NCBI GenBank assembly: GCA_944989445.1
Contig: CALYLW010000041.1
Coordinates: forward strand, 2,952,519 to 3,016,518
Length of the DNA: 64,000 nucleotides
From: Ampullaceana balthica
Lineage: Eukaryota; Mollusca; Gastropoda; Lymnaeidae
Direction: 5' to 3'
The stretch's first letter is position 1. Every line of letters starts with the position of its first letter. This document shows positions 43,805 through 58,644 of this stretch, piece by piece. Both the position numbers and the translations under genes were made by a program. Under the pieces are notes generated by a model that saw only the letters and a list, made by a program, of their open reading frames with translations, was not told where the DNA came from and did not search any database.

Positions 43805-44965
43805 TCACTTACTGGGAGCCGGGGGCCCAAATGAAGTTTTTCCTTATATGAGCTATATAAAAACTGAAAATAACTACTTCTCCTTTTTCCCGTGTGGGTA
43901 GAAGCATGAAACTTGGGGTAGTTGTTAAGTACACTTCCACAAAGGTAACAGGTGAAAAAGAATTTAAATTATCACTTACTGGGGGCCGGGGGAACAAATC
44001 TATTTTTTTTTCTTCTTGTATTAAAAACAGAATCATCACTAATTCTCAAACTTCCCGTGTAGGTAGAAGCATGAAACTTTCGGAAGTTGTTGAGTAGCCT
44101 CTCGCAACGATAATTGGCTGAAAATAATTTAAAAATTCACACTCATGGGGGCCGGGGGCCCAAAAACGCTTTTTTTCTTTATATGGACAATATAAAATAT
44201 GAAAATAAAATTTTTTCTTATTTCACGAGGAGGCAGAAGCATGAACCTTTGGGAAGTTGTCGAGTACACTCCCGCGATGGTACCAGGCTAAAAACAATAT
44301 TTAAATTATCCCTTACTGGTGGCCGGGGCCCCATATGTAGTGTTTTTCTTATATTAAAAACTGTATCATCACTAATTCTCCAACTTCCCGTGCAGGTAGA
44401 AGCATGAAACTTTGGGAAGTTGTTGAGTACGATCTCACGACGAAAAATGGCGAAAAAGAATTTTAAAATTCACACTATTAGGGGCCGGGGATCCAAATGC
44501 GCTTTTTTCCTTATACTGACAATCGCCTTATTCTCCACTTTCCCGTGTAGATAGAAACATGAATCTTTGGGAAGTTGTTGAGTCCACTCCCTCGATGGTA
44601 GCATGCAAAATAAATTATTTAAATTATCACTCACTGGGGGCCGGGGGCCCAAATATACTTTTTCTTATATAAAAACTGACTCAAAGCTAAATCTCTGAAT
44701 TCCCGTGTAGGTAAAAGCATGAAACTTTTGAAAATTATTGAGTACACCCCCGCGATGGTAACAGGCCAAAACATATTTAACTTTTCACTCACTGGGGGCC
44801 GGAGGCCAAATTATTTTTCTTATATTAAAAGTTAATCCACACAGATTCTCTAACTTCCCGTGTAGTTAAAAGCATGAAATTTTGGGAAGTTGTTCAGTAC
44901 ACTCCCGGGATGGTAACAAGCGAATTTTTTGTTTGTTTAATTATCACTCACTGGGGCCCGGGACA
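43805..44965. repeat. Satellite-like tandem array, about 160-bp unit, eight copies
   Basis: Each unit carries GGGGGCCGGGGGCCCAAAT, an AT-rich part with TTCTTATAT, then TTCCCGTGTAGGTAGAAGCA and TGAAACTTTGGGAAGTTGT, then 'gagtacactcccgcgatggta'. Centres lie near 43811, 43982, 44150, 44320, 44485, 44637, 44795 and 44955. Units are 15-25% diverged, so the array is old. Confidence 0.93.
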
Positions 44966-45261
44966 CAAATGTAGTATTTTCAACTTATATGAGCTAAATT
45001 ACAAATTAAAAAACTTTGGATACTGTGTAAATGTATTTTTACAAAACTTGGAAGATAAAAACTTGATGGCCTATATTAAAATTCGTTAGAGCATTAAAAT
45101 TATATTTTTTCAATATTTTGTAGCCGAGGGCTTACTAAAATTCTAGCTTTCGCAGCAGAGCGCGGGTATTTTGCTAATAACAATATAAATCCAAAATTAA
45201 AATCCATGTACACATATTCCTTTGCCCCACTTGCCAAGTACACACTTGTTTATAAAATGGT
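44966..45261. other. Non-coding spacer
   Basis: Nothing recognised; would be 3' flank of the GCNT pseudogene. Confidence 0.3.
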
Positions 45262-45431
45262 TTACGCGATTTGGTCCGTGAGCGACGCGTTGAACTGTTG
45301 GACGCCCAGGTATTCCTCCCTCGTGTCGTTGAACAACTTCTCCTTCAGACAACCGATGACGACACGATCATCCGAGAGGAAGAATTTGTTGGCGAACATT
45401 TCAAAGGCGGCTCCCAGACGTGGCAGGCCAC

Positions 45432-47052
45432 CTGGAGACAGAGCGAAAAAAAATAGACATGAACTCTCAGAAAAACCCGGACTATCCTCCTGAATCTCCA
45501 GCATAGAACTTAGAATATTATTTCATTCTATGATTGGGTTTTCTCTTGATCGCATAGTTAAATAATTTTAAAAGGGCTTTCTGCGGCTGATGAAAAAAAA
45601 ATTAATGGCGTCCTAGCATTAAGTAGACTGAAAATTAGACATTGCTCTCTAATTAAAACGTCAAAGTGACGCTTCTTAAAATAACTCAGACGAACCCCCC
45701 CCCTCCCCCAAACCACACACAAACTCTTTCAAAACCAAAATTGATTTTAAAAAACCACAAAGGCATAATAGTTTTTATAGTTTGTTTTTTTTTGGTTGCG
45801 TGGGGCGAGGGGGGAGGGGAGGGTTGGGCAAATTTAAATATTTAAGTATTTGATTAATCTTCTTTCTAAAATAGACTATATAAATTATGATTTAAATATA
45901 GTTCAGAACCTTGAAAATGTACACTGAATGAGGCGGGGTGAAGGATTGACAAAATATTTTGAGTCTTAAAAATTTTGCTTTTCTTTAATGTCTGTTTTGT
46001 CGAGTACCTGCAGGACCTGACAAGATCAAGCATTCACGTTTCACCATTTTTCGTTGTCTGTAGTGCTGTAAAAAAAAACACTTCAATTTTAGTAGCAAAT
46101 TAACAACTGTGCATTATATCTCAGACATCATAAGTAAAAGTGTGCGATATGCTAGCTAATATACGTACGGATTTACTTTAAAAAGCCCAAGGTCCATAAC
46201 TCGTTAAGGTCAGCCTTGAAACTTCTCTCAGAATACCGCCCCCCCACACACACCTATAAAGAGATCTACAGAAGGGGGCAATCCTGGGGTGGTACTCCCT
46301 TTTATAGGCGGGCCCCCCCCCTGGGCAGCCAGGAAAACGTTCGGAGGTGCCTCCCACGTATCAAAAACTCACCAAAGAAGAAGTGGTGGATTTTTGTACA
46401 CCTATCAGCCATTACGTCGGCGCCATCACGGCATAGCTGACTGATCTGTATGGCTTAGGATCGTCGCAAGATAGCGGGAACATCCCATTGGCCTGCCTGA
46501 GGGAAGTCATTAAATAATAATAATAAATTGATCATTTATATAGCGCTGTGTCCCAGTAGCGGTTGAGTTAAAACTGCAAGCTCGTACCGGTCTTCCCCTG
46601 TAAGGTTTTCACTGATAAAAAATTGTGATATGAAACTAGTGATGATTATTGATAACAATATTGTGTTTTTGTCTGAGATGCCTTACCACTAAATTAAGAA
46701 TTCATGCAATACCTTCACGTATTGAACTTCCATTTCTCTTCTTTCGTTGCAATAATTTTTTTTGTAATTTACTTCATTATTATTTTTTTCATGGTAGGCT
46801 ATAGTATATAATGTATAATGTAAATGTAAATGAAATATTTGTGTTCATTTATTTGTACGGATAAGGTAATTAGCCGAAACGTCTACTTATGTACAATTAG
46901 TCCATTATTTAATAAAGCTATAATTTATTTTTTGATCACACAATTTGTGTGTGTATCTTGTTGTGTGTATTGAAATTAAACCCTATATTCAAGAATAATT
47001 GGTTCGTCATTGGTCGTTGGATGTATTTGGAGTTGAGGAATTGCTTGAATGA
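45432..47052. other. Pseudogene intron 4, proximal part
   Basis: No gene is seen. A TTATATAGCGCTGTGTCCC motif at about 46536..46554 is of a kind often seen in invertebrate repeats. Confidence 0.4.
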
Positions 47053-49069
<2,017 letters not shown>

Positions 49070-49399
49070 AGTTAGAGTTCAATCATTCCCCATTACCATA
49101 CAGCCATATGATAAAAAATGTTGAAATCACCTAGCCCCAGGATACAGATCTGTCTGACAGAATGCCCCGCACGTAAATGTCATGTAGGATGCCAGATCTT
49201 ATACCCTGATATGAATGTCCCGATACTGTCTGGGTCACCCGAAACCGAAAAAAACTGTATAAACAATATTTATTTTCAGGCAGGAAGGTACTTTGTCCTT
49301 TTTAGTTATTTAAATGGTTCAACCTCATTACTCATTAGTGGCAAAAGGTTAAGAAACGATACAACTCATACGAGGCTGTAGACATGACATATCCCTCGT

Positions 49400-49625
49400 C
49401 ACATTAAACTCGCTAATTTAAATAAAATGTTCAACTGAAATATTTGATCGCTTACAATTCATTAAAAAATACTTTTTTTCACGCGTGTTATCATATTAGA
49501 GTGCAATCTGACATTAAATAAAAACTTAAATGAAAATGAAGTGATTTAAAACATGCTAATTTTCCAAAAGAAAAGAAAATTCGGCTTTTATTAGGGGCGC
49601 AGCTTTGTGACGTCATTTTTGAAGC
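49400..49625. mobile_element. Truncated copy of the 30568..31008 element family
   Basis: Shares 'tgatcgcttacaattcatt', 'gttatcatattagagtgcaa' and 'cagctttgtgacgtcat' with the interior of 30568..31008; the GGGGCCGTCC ends are missing. It lies in intron 3 of the GCNT pseudogene. Confidence 0.65.
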
Positions 49626-50411
49626 ATACGTATACCGAGGTACCATTGTATTATTCATCACAATATTTATTTCAGGAAGGAAAAAATGTTAATGTTGAAG
49701 AGAAACATGTAAAAAATGTAAACACACATTATTATGTAAAAAAAATTATAGACGTTTGATAAACCAATAACTGATTTAAACGAGCATTTAATTCCAAGTT
49801 GTGGGTTAAAATTAAATGTCGGGAAGAAAGTCTCGTCTGGGATCAGCGTTTGTTTTCGTCCACACCAAGAGCGCATGCGCAGTTTCATTGTGTAGTACGT
49901 AGTCTAACGTAGCCTCTGAAAACATTTCCTTAGCATTTAATATGTGTTTACTGTGTGTGTAATAGTTTTTGTCTATAGCATTCAACTCAATGGAAATCAC
50001 AAAATAGTGCAGAATCACGAAAACTGAGTTATTGTTTCGGTGAAACACAGTCGGTCAACTGTAAGATGGCCGAGGTGCAAGCAGGTGCTTCCGGTCTCAT
50101 TATGGCGGGATCTAAAATCAGCCAATCGCAAACCGGGTTCGGATTCGCCCTGGTAACAAAAATAAAACAATGCATATGTAATTGATTGATGATATTATGA
50201 AAATGGGATTCTCGTTGTGTGTGATGGGAACGCACAATGCTTACCTGTTTGTGGACGGACCCTTTCAATGGTCTTATTCCATGCGATGATGATGTTTTTC
50301 TCCATCTATGTGCGCGCACACTGGGTTAAAAAACAACAACAGAGACCATAAACATCTTTACTCATCAAATTGATGTGTTCATTTTTAATAATATTATTAT
50401 TCGGCCCTTAC

Positions 50412-51571
50412 TAATCGGGGTGAAATTATTGAGATCATCATAGACATGAAATTATTGAGATCATCATAGACATGAAATTATTGAGATCATCATAGACATG
50501 AAATTATTGAGATCATCACAGACATGAAATTATTGAGATCATCACAGACATGAAATTATTGAGATCATCATAGACATGAAATTATTGAGATCATCATAGA
50601 CATGAAATTATTGAGATCATCACAGACATGAAATTATTGAGATCATCACAGACATGAAATTATTGAGATCATCATAGACATGAAATTATTGAGATCATCA
50701 TAGACATGAAATTATTGAGATCATCACAGACATGAAATTATTGAGATCATCACAGACATGAAATTATTGAGATCATCATAGACATGAAATTATTGAGATC
50801 ATCATAGACATGAAATTATTGAGATCATCACAGACATGAAATTATTGAGATCATCACAGACATGAAATTATTGAGATCATCATAGACATGAAATTATTGA
50901 GATCATCATAGACATGAAATTATTGAGATCATCATAGACATGAAATTATTGAGATCATCACAGACATGAAATTATTGAGATCATCATAGACATGAAATTA
51001 TTGAGATCATCACAGACATGAAATTATTGAGATCATCATAGACATGAAATTATTGAGATCATCATAGACATGAAATTATTGAGATCATCATAGACATGAA
51101 ATTATTGAGATCATCATAGACATGAAATTATTGAGATCATCATAGACATGAAATTATTGAGATCATCACAGACATGAAATTATTGAGATCATCACAGACA
51201 TGAAATTATTGAGATCATCACAGACATGAAATTATTGAGATCATCATAGACATGAAATTATTGAGATCATCACAGACATGAAATTATTGAGATCATCATA
51301 GACATGAAATTATTGAGATCATCACAGACATGAAATTATTGAGATCATCATAGACATGAAATTATTGAGATCATCATAGACATGAAATTATTGAGATCAT
51401 CACAGACATGAAATTATTGAGATCATCATAGACATGAAATTATTGAGATCATCATAGACATGAAATTATTGAGATCATCATAGACATGAAATTATTGAGA
51501 TAATCATAGACATGAAATTATTGAGATCATCATAGACATGAAATTATTGAGATCATCATAGACATGAAATT
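50412..51571. repeat. 26-bp minisatellite, about 44 copies
   Basis: Unit GACATGAAATTATTGAGATC plus ATCATA. Copies are nearly identical apart from one T/C site (ATCATA or ATCACA) and one AATCAT variant. The T/C states follow a TTCC pattern for about 16 units near the left end. Confidence 0.98.
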
Positions 51572-53431
51572 AAAAAATTTAAATTTCTGTGTTAATTATT
51601 TTGTCTTTCAGAGCCGCTGACCATTCCTTTCATTTTTGTTTAATCAAACTTAAAGATAACTTAATGCATACATAGTATTTCGTGTGAATATGTTTAGACG
51701 ACTCTGGTTAAAAGAAACTTTTTGCAGTTGAAATTATATATATCCAACTAATTAATTACCCACCATACACAACTATTTTCTGTATAAAAGAAGCGTGTCT
51801 AATATATATAATATAAGATAAGCTAAGCTTAAAAAAAAGACAACATATGAGCTGGTAAAATTTCGATCCTTTCTGGCGATGTGGTTTTCTATCGTCTGGT
51901 GGCTGCATCATTATAGAAAAGCTCTAAACAAAAAATTAAATATCAGGTACCGTGACAAAATTTTGTTGCAATATGCCATCAAAAACATACATACAAACAC
52001 AAAAAAAACATAGAAAATTAATAAACGCGTATAATAAAAAATATAACAGTTCTAAACTACGCTTTATTAGATAGGGTCTTAAAAAGTAAATGACTAGCAA
52101 GTCAAAAAACAAACTTAACAAAAATACCATGATATCATTTTCCCGGCTATCAACCACTATATTTTATCGTTTATGTAAACAAGCGTTATGTAGTATACAT
52201 ATTGCATGCATATGTGAAATTATGGAGGCATGACTTCTCATAAAGAACCTAGCATCATTGATGTATGACCTTCCATCAGTGATGTACGACATTCATTCAT
52301 TGCTGTATGTTACCACTGATCGTAGTCGTAACATTGGCAGGTATTAGCAAAAATTTAGGATCCCCCAATTTTTCCCCCGCTGCATGTCACATGACTATGC
52401 AGTATCAAACAAGGGGGAGAACAATCATTTGTTGTTACAACTTCGACAAGCAATAATTTTTGTTGTAACAATTATCGCACGCCTGGGTTGAAGGTGGCTG
52501 GAAATTTCTAATCAATAAAAAAATTTAATCATGTCACAGGTTGACAGACTTACAGGAGATTTTAATCAATAAATCCAGGCAGCGATTTACCTGGGGCAGT
52601 AACTGATCCATCAACCAACCCCCCCCCCGCCTCCACACAACACATTAATCGCGTCGCATATGGTTATTTGGGGAGGTTTTTATGTGTCGTGTGAACATTG
52701 TTACTGACATGTTATCGTGTGAACATTGTTACTGACATGTTATCGTGTGAACATTGTTACTGAAATGTTATCGTAAAGAACTCTTTGATCCAGACACATT
52801 TTGATTCGATTGTGTGCTTTTTTTTATAAAGTCCCATAAACATTGGTCGAAGGGGGTCCTAATGTTTCCATTAGAACTTACTAGGGGCTTGGTAGACCTT
52901 GGTCGGCACCCCATCTCCCTTCCAGGTCAGCGGAGGACTTTCATAGCGTTAGTCATTCATCGTTTTTTATTGTGGCTTTAACGTGGGATAGATCCCACGC
53001 CCCCTCAGCTTGTGAGGCGAGCGCACTATTGACTTCGCTTTCCTTAAAATAAGAAAGCCCAAAGTTATATCGCACCTAACGCTCGCAGATGGTTTCCAAG
53101 CTTCAATTCTACAGTTGAATTGGATTTTTAAAAAATAAGATTTAATATAGAATATTAAAAAATGTGGTTCTGGAATTAGGCCTTATCGTTTTACTCCAGT
53201 AAAAAAAATATTTAAAAAACAACTACCAAGCTGTATTTGGCTGATAGAAACATGAGTTGATGGAAAGGGCGGTAGTTTACTAAAACCAAAATAACTAACT
53301 TTCAAATCTGATATTTCTAGTCATGAAACTGAATAGTGAATGCCATGGAAACGACATAATGAACTAAATAGGATCTTCTATGGATTGGCAGCGTTGTTAA
53401 GAATAGTCAAAAATCGTGCTAAAAAATTCAC
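51572..53431. other. Non-coding stretch with a short 28-bp repeat
   Basis: A 28-bp unit (CGTGTGAACATTGTTACTGA plus CATGTTAT) occurs three times at 52685..52772. No gene is recognised elsewhere. Confidence 0.5.
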
Positions 53432-54404
53432 ATATTGATCACTGCTGCTCTGGGGAACGTATTGATCACTGCTGTTCTGGGGCACGTATTGATCACTGTT
53501 GTTCTGGGGCACGTATTGATCACTGTTGTTCTGGGGCACGTATTGATCACTGTTGTTCTGGGGCACGTATTGATCACTGTTGTTCTGGGGCACGTATTGA
53601 TCACTGTTGTTCTGGGGCACGTATTGATCACTGCTGTTCTGGGGCACGTATTGATCACTGCTGTTCTGGGGCACGTATTGATCACTGCTGTTCTGGGGCA
53701 CGTATTGATCACTGCTGTTCTGGGGCACGTATTGATCACTGTTGCTCTGGGGCACGTATTGATCACTGTTGTTCTGGGGCACGTATTGATCACTGCTGTT
53801 CTGGGGCACGTATTGATCCCTGCTATTCTGGGGCACGTATTGATCACTGCTGTTTTGGGGCACGTATTGATCACTGCTTTTTTTGTGGCACGTATTGATC
53901 ACTGCTGTTCTGGGGAACGTATTGATCACTGCTGTTCTGGGGCACGTATTGATCACTGCTGTTCTGGGGCACGTATTGATCACTGTTGTTCTGGGGCACG
54001 TATTGATCACTGCTGTTCTGGGGCACGTATTGATCACTGCTGTTCTGGGGCACGTATTGATCACTGCTGTTCTGGGGCACGTATTGATCACTGTTGTTCT
54101 GGGGCACGTATTGATCACTGCTGTTCTGGGGCACGTATTGATCACTGCTGTTCTGGGGCACGTATTGATCACTGTTGTTCTGGGGCACGTATTGATCACT
54201 GCTGTTCTGGGGCACGTATTGATCACTGCTATTCTGGGGCACGTATTGATCACTGCTGTTCTGGGGCACGTATTGATCACTGTTGTTCTGGGGCACGTAT
54301 TGATCACTGCTGTTCTGGGGCACGTATTGATCACTGCTGTTCTGGGGCACGTATTGATCACTGCTGTTCTGGGGCACGTATTGATCACTGTTGTTCTGGG
54401 GCAC
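53432..54404. repeat. 27-bp minisatellite, about 36 copies, open on both strands
   Basis: Unit CACGTATTGATCACTGCTGT plus TCTGGGG. Because 27 is a multiple of three and the unit has no stop in several frames, it gives reading frames of up to 350 codons on both strands (9-residue repeats such as C-P-R-T-A-V-I-N-T on the minus strand). I treat it as non-coding. Variation is mostly GCTGTT/GTTGTT. Confidence 0.97.
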
Positions 54405-56084
54405 AATCGTTAGTATCTTTGAGGTTTAAGTGGTTATTGAATGCAAGACAACGACCAATTAGTAAAGGCAAAAAAAACAACAACTGATCTTGAATGTTCT
54501 GGTATGGCAAATTCTATTTTGCTTGAGAATCTTCATAGATAATAAATAATTTCAAGAAAAATATTATTTGTAAAAAAAGAAGAAATTACAAAGAAAATAT
54601 TATTGATATAATTTTGATTTTTTTGGTGGTAATATATAGATAATTGCGACCTGTTTTTTTTGTTTCTTATTTAACACATGAAAAAATATAAGCGTACTTA
54701 ACTAGTTCACAGAAACCTTCCTCCCGTCCCCACTCTATTTAGTTAACTCTACTTTAGGCTAAGGGAGATAAATAAGAAAGCAGATTTGTTGGTATTGGAT
54801 TTGGAGAAAAACTACGAACGAAATCCAAATGACGTCAAACTTGTTGACAAAATATTCTTTCAGCCCAAACTAATGGAACTTTATGTAAAAAATTATATAA
54901 TTTATACGTAACGACTTAATACTCAAAAATTGATGTTTAGCTATTGTTTTAACTTTAATAAATGTAGAATTGTTAAATAGATAAAACATGCAAATCTGTT
55001 TCCCAATTTTCTTTAGCATGTAAATAGTTCATCGCAAGGAAAAACGTCAAAAGACAAAGAGACATAAAATAAAGATTTTTTATAAAATCTGTGCAATAAT
55101 CAATATTTTATTTTTAAAAAACCTTAAAAAACAAAGTTTTTGACTATAAATCGTATATATATGAGACATAACTAAAAGTGTTTAATATGTTCAATATATT
55201 ACGCAGACTAGCATACATATTTACAGATCGGGAAAATATTATAAAAGTATAATCAATATAACACGCACCGCACAACAGACTAGCATAAACAATTTACATG
55301 CTACATATGGACAGATAGAGATAATCTAAAAAGTCATTAATTTAATTACTGTACATTCGACAGATGTGAAATTTTGATAGATCATTTTTTATCGTTGCCA
55401 TGAGTCTGGCTGTAAAATTTCAGTTTTTTGGGAAAGCCAACAACCAGACGCCACGAGTTAATATAAAGGATTTTAAAAAAATAATGTTTTACCATAATAT
55501 GGAAATATAGTTTGATAACATTTTACAATCACAACTTACGAACTTTTAGAGTCAAAGTTTCATTTTTGTGTATCGCCTTATGCTTGGAGATTCGTTGAAA
55601 TATGTAAAACACACCACTGGAGGCATAGAAATGACTTTGACAAAGCGTTTTTTCTCTCATATCATTTAATAAAATGTTGGAAACAGAAATGGAAGTTTCC
55701 AGATACGGTGAGATTTTTCACAGGTGAAGACAAAGCACAACAGTCCTGACAATGAACATCAAAATATTTCACATTTTAATTGAATTTATTAAGCATTTTA
55801 ATCAAGCAGCAACAAAATAAAACTAAGTATCAGGGTACAAAATAATCTTTAAAAAATAAAAACCATCTTTTTAAAACAGTTTTGAAACCTTTCTAAAAAC
55901 CTCAAGTATTGTGATTGTGTATCAGCTGCCATGAGTAGCGTAGATGTTTAACAAGTAATTACAGGACGGAAAAACGAAGGAGACGAATGATAGAAATCAC
56001 ACCATATCGAACAGGCTCTTAAGTATATCAACTAGCTTCCTGTAGCTGAGTGACTAAACCACAAAACACTATCACTGACACATG
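54405..56084. other. Non-coding stretch containing repeat R3
   Basis: A short R3 copy lies at 55141..55473 (ATAAATCGTATATATATG start, GAGTTAATATAAAGGATTTT end). Otherwise AT-rich with nothing recognised. Confidence 0.6.
55141..55473 (+). repeat. Interspersed repeat R3, short copy
   Basis: Same family as 22352..22810 and 31434..32300. Confidence 0.72.
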
Positions 56085-57066
56085 GATGTATAGATGTGTC
56101 AGCACACGGATGTATAGATGTGTCAGCACACGGATGTACAGATGTGTCAGCACACGGATGTATAGATGTGTCAGCACACGGATGTATAGATGTGTCAGCA
56201 CATGGATGTATAGATGTGTCAGCACACGGATGTATAGATGTCATGTCAGTACATGGATGTATAGATGTGTCAGCACACGGATGTATAGATCTGTCAGCAC
56301 ACGCATGTATAGATGTGTCAGCGTACGGATGTATAGATGTGTCAGCACACGGATGTATAGATGTGTCAGCACACGGATGTATAGATGTGTCAGCACACGG
56401 ATGTATAGAGGTGTCAGCACACGGATGTATAGATGTGTCAGCACACGGATGTATAGATGTGTCAGCACAGGGATCTAAAAATTTGTCAGCACACGCATGT
56501 ATAGATGTGTCCGCACATGGTTGTATAGATGTGTCAGCACACGGATGTATAGAGGTGTCAGCACACGGATGTATAGATGTGTCAGCACACGGATGTATAG
56601 AGGTGTCAGCACACGGATGTATAGATGTGTCAGCACACGGATGTATAGATGTGACAGCACACGGATGTATAGATGTGTCAGCACACGGATGTATAGATGT
56701 GACAGCACACGGACGTATAGATGTGTCAGCACACGGACGTATAGATGTGTCTGCACACGGACGTATAGATGTGTCTGCACACGGACGTATAGATGTGTCA
56801 GCACACGGATGTATAGATGTGTCAGCACACGGATGTATAGATGTGTCAGCACACGGATGTATAGATGTGTCAGCACACGGATTTATAGATGTGTCAGCAC
56901 ACGGATGTATAGATGTGTCAGCACACGGATGTATAGATGTGTCAGCACACGCATGTATAGATGTGTCAGCACACGGATTTATAGATGTGTCAGCACACGG
57001 ATGTATAGATGTGTCAGCACACGCATGTATAGATGTGTCAGCACACGGATGTGTAGATGTGACAGC
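56085..57066. repeat. 24-bp minisatellite, about 41 copies, open on both strands
   Basis: Unit ATGTATAGATGTGTCAGCAC plus ACGG. It gives frames of over 340 codons on both strands (8-residue repeats such as C-A-D-T-S-I-H-P). Variants include ATTTATAG, ACGTATAG and a unit enlarged by ATGTC at about 56240. Treated as non-coding. Confidence 0.97.
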
Positions 57067-57954
57067 ACAGCGTAATTTGATCAAATTCACCACGGAAACA
57101 TGTGGGCTGCGTTCCTCTTGACAGTCCCATCTGAATTTTCCCGGTGTGGAGGCACTCATACATAAGTCCTCTGAAGTGCGGTTTTTTGAAGCGACTGCAC
57201 TAAAATTATGGAATAGTCTTCCAAAATCAATTATAAATGTAACGACAAAGAAACAATTACTAAGAAGATAACGACTTAAAAAATTTAGCTAGGTTTTGAA
57301 AATCAAATCATTTTAGCATTAGAATGGACAGTTAGCGCTTTTAAAGAAACAATCATAATTATCATCATTATTATGTCATCATTATTATAAATATCTAAAT
57401 TTTAAAAAAAAAGATAAAACATATGATATATTTATGCATTCACGTACTTGAATTTATTTATAGACAATGGGATGGGAAACTGCTTATATATCAGATCATT
57501 ATACAACCCACTACAGGGGTTTTTGTGCTGTCCGCGGAAAATTGCAGCCATTTATATATAAAAAACCCATTAAAGTCGACATGTTTGTACTTGAACTGAG
57601 GCTGATCCTATATAGGTGCGGCTGTTTCGACGTTTCATGACCCACTTATGCGGCCCTCTCTCCGAAAGTTTGCTCACCGCTGGGAAAAGATCGTTCATCT
57701 CCAAACCTCTTTCGATGTCCAAATTATGCTAAGTTAATTTATACTAATTTACTATTTATTCCCAGTAGAAGCAAAATGTACATATATGTTTAATCACACC
57801 TGTTTTTGGGTGATATGCACAGATTAACTTGACGATATCACTTTTTAAAAAAAAATCCAAAGATAACCTAAAACAACAAGACCTCACATAGACAGGGATA
57901 AAAACTCTTTTTCTTTTTACGTGCGCAATAAAAAAAACATCGATTACATACAGT
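57067..57954. other. Non-coding stretch
   Basis: No gene is recognised. A hAT-like end (AAAGTTTGCTCACCGCTGGG) lies at about 57665..57684. Confidence 0.35.
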
Positions 57955-58385
57955 TTTAGTTACTAAATTTCATTGATCACACTACAGTTTTAGTTACTAA
58001 ATTTCATCGATTACACTACAGTTTATGTTACTAAATTTCATCGTTTACACTACAGTTTTAGTTACTAAATTTCATCGATTACACTAAAGTTTTAGTTACT
58101 AAATTTCATCGTTTACACTACAGTTTTAGTTACTAAATTTCATCGATTACACTACAGTTTTAGTTACTAAATTTCATCGATTACACTACAGTTTTAGTTA
58201 CTAAATTTCATCGATTACACTACAGTTTTAGTTACTAAATTTCATCGTTTACACTACAGTTTTAGTTACTAAATTTCATCGATTACACTACAGTTTTAGT
58301 TACTATATTTCATCGATTAGACTACAGTTTTAGTTACCAAATTTCATCGATTACCCTAGACTTTTAGTTCCTAAATTTCATCGAT
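57955..58385. repeat. 34-bp minisatellite, about 12 copies
   Basis: Unit TTACACTACAGTTTTAGTTA plus CTAAATTTCATCGA. A GATTAC/GTTTAC alternation is the main variant. Confidence 0.95.
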
Positions 58386-58436
58386 TCTTCATCTCATTCT
58401 TCAAATCCGGAATTCGGTCGTGCAATGGTTTACCTG

Positions 58437-58562
58437 GTCAAACCAAGAAAACGAACCTATTATCAACATTTAGAGATATAATAAAAATGCAAAACCATAT
58501 ATAAGCGTAGGACGCAATAATATTTTGTATGGAAGGAGCGTATTTAATAAATAAGATAACAT
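58437..58562 (+). mobile_element. LINE 3'-tail fragment
   Basis: Reads 'tatcaacatttagagatat', 'aagcgtaggacgcaataat' and 'ggaaggagcgt', then GATAA-type repeats. Matches the terminal 120 bp of the LINE at 4065..5135. It lies about 80 bp downstream of the receptor stop codon. Confidence 0.78.
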
Positions 58563-58644
58563 AATGTAAGAAATAAATAATCTAGCTTCCATACACTAAG
58601 TACAAGTCCGCTTGAGCTGATACGGTGTGAATGAGTGTTCATCG

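Noticed and set aside
43894..44407. Frames of 67-97 codons with repeated peptide phrases
   Set aside because: They are translations of the 160-bp tandem array.
50412..51571. CRISPR-like array
   Set aside because: Units are directly contiguous with no unique spacers and lie in a spliced eukaryotic genome; it is a minisatellite.
53378..54487. Long frames (up to 350 codons) on both strands across the 27-bp array
   Set aside because: They follow from a stop-free repeat unit whose length is a multiple of three. Several frames on both strands are equally open and no gene structure surrounds them.
56032..57159. Long frames (up to 375 codons) on both strands across the 24-bp array
   Set aside because: Same reason as for the 27-bp array: the repeat, not coding, keeps the frames open.
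50321..58640. A hidden first exon for the GCNT duplicate
   Set aside because: I looked on the minus strand for the A-Y-S-L-V-V, C-I-H-V-D and G-Q-E-F-P-L-K-T-N blocks and found none; most of this interval is tandem repeats.
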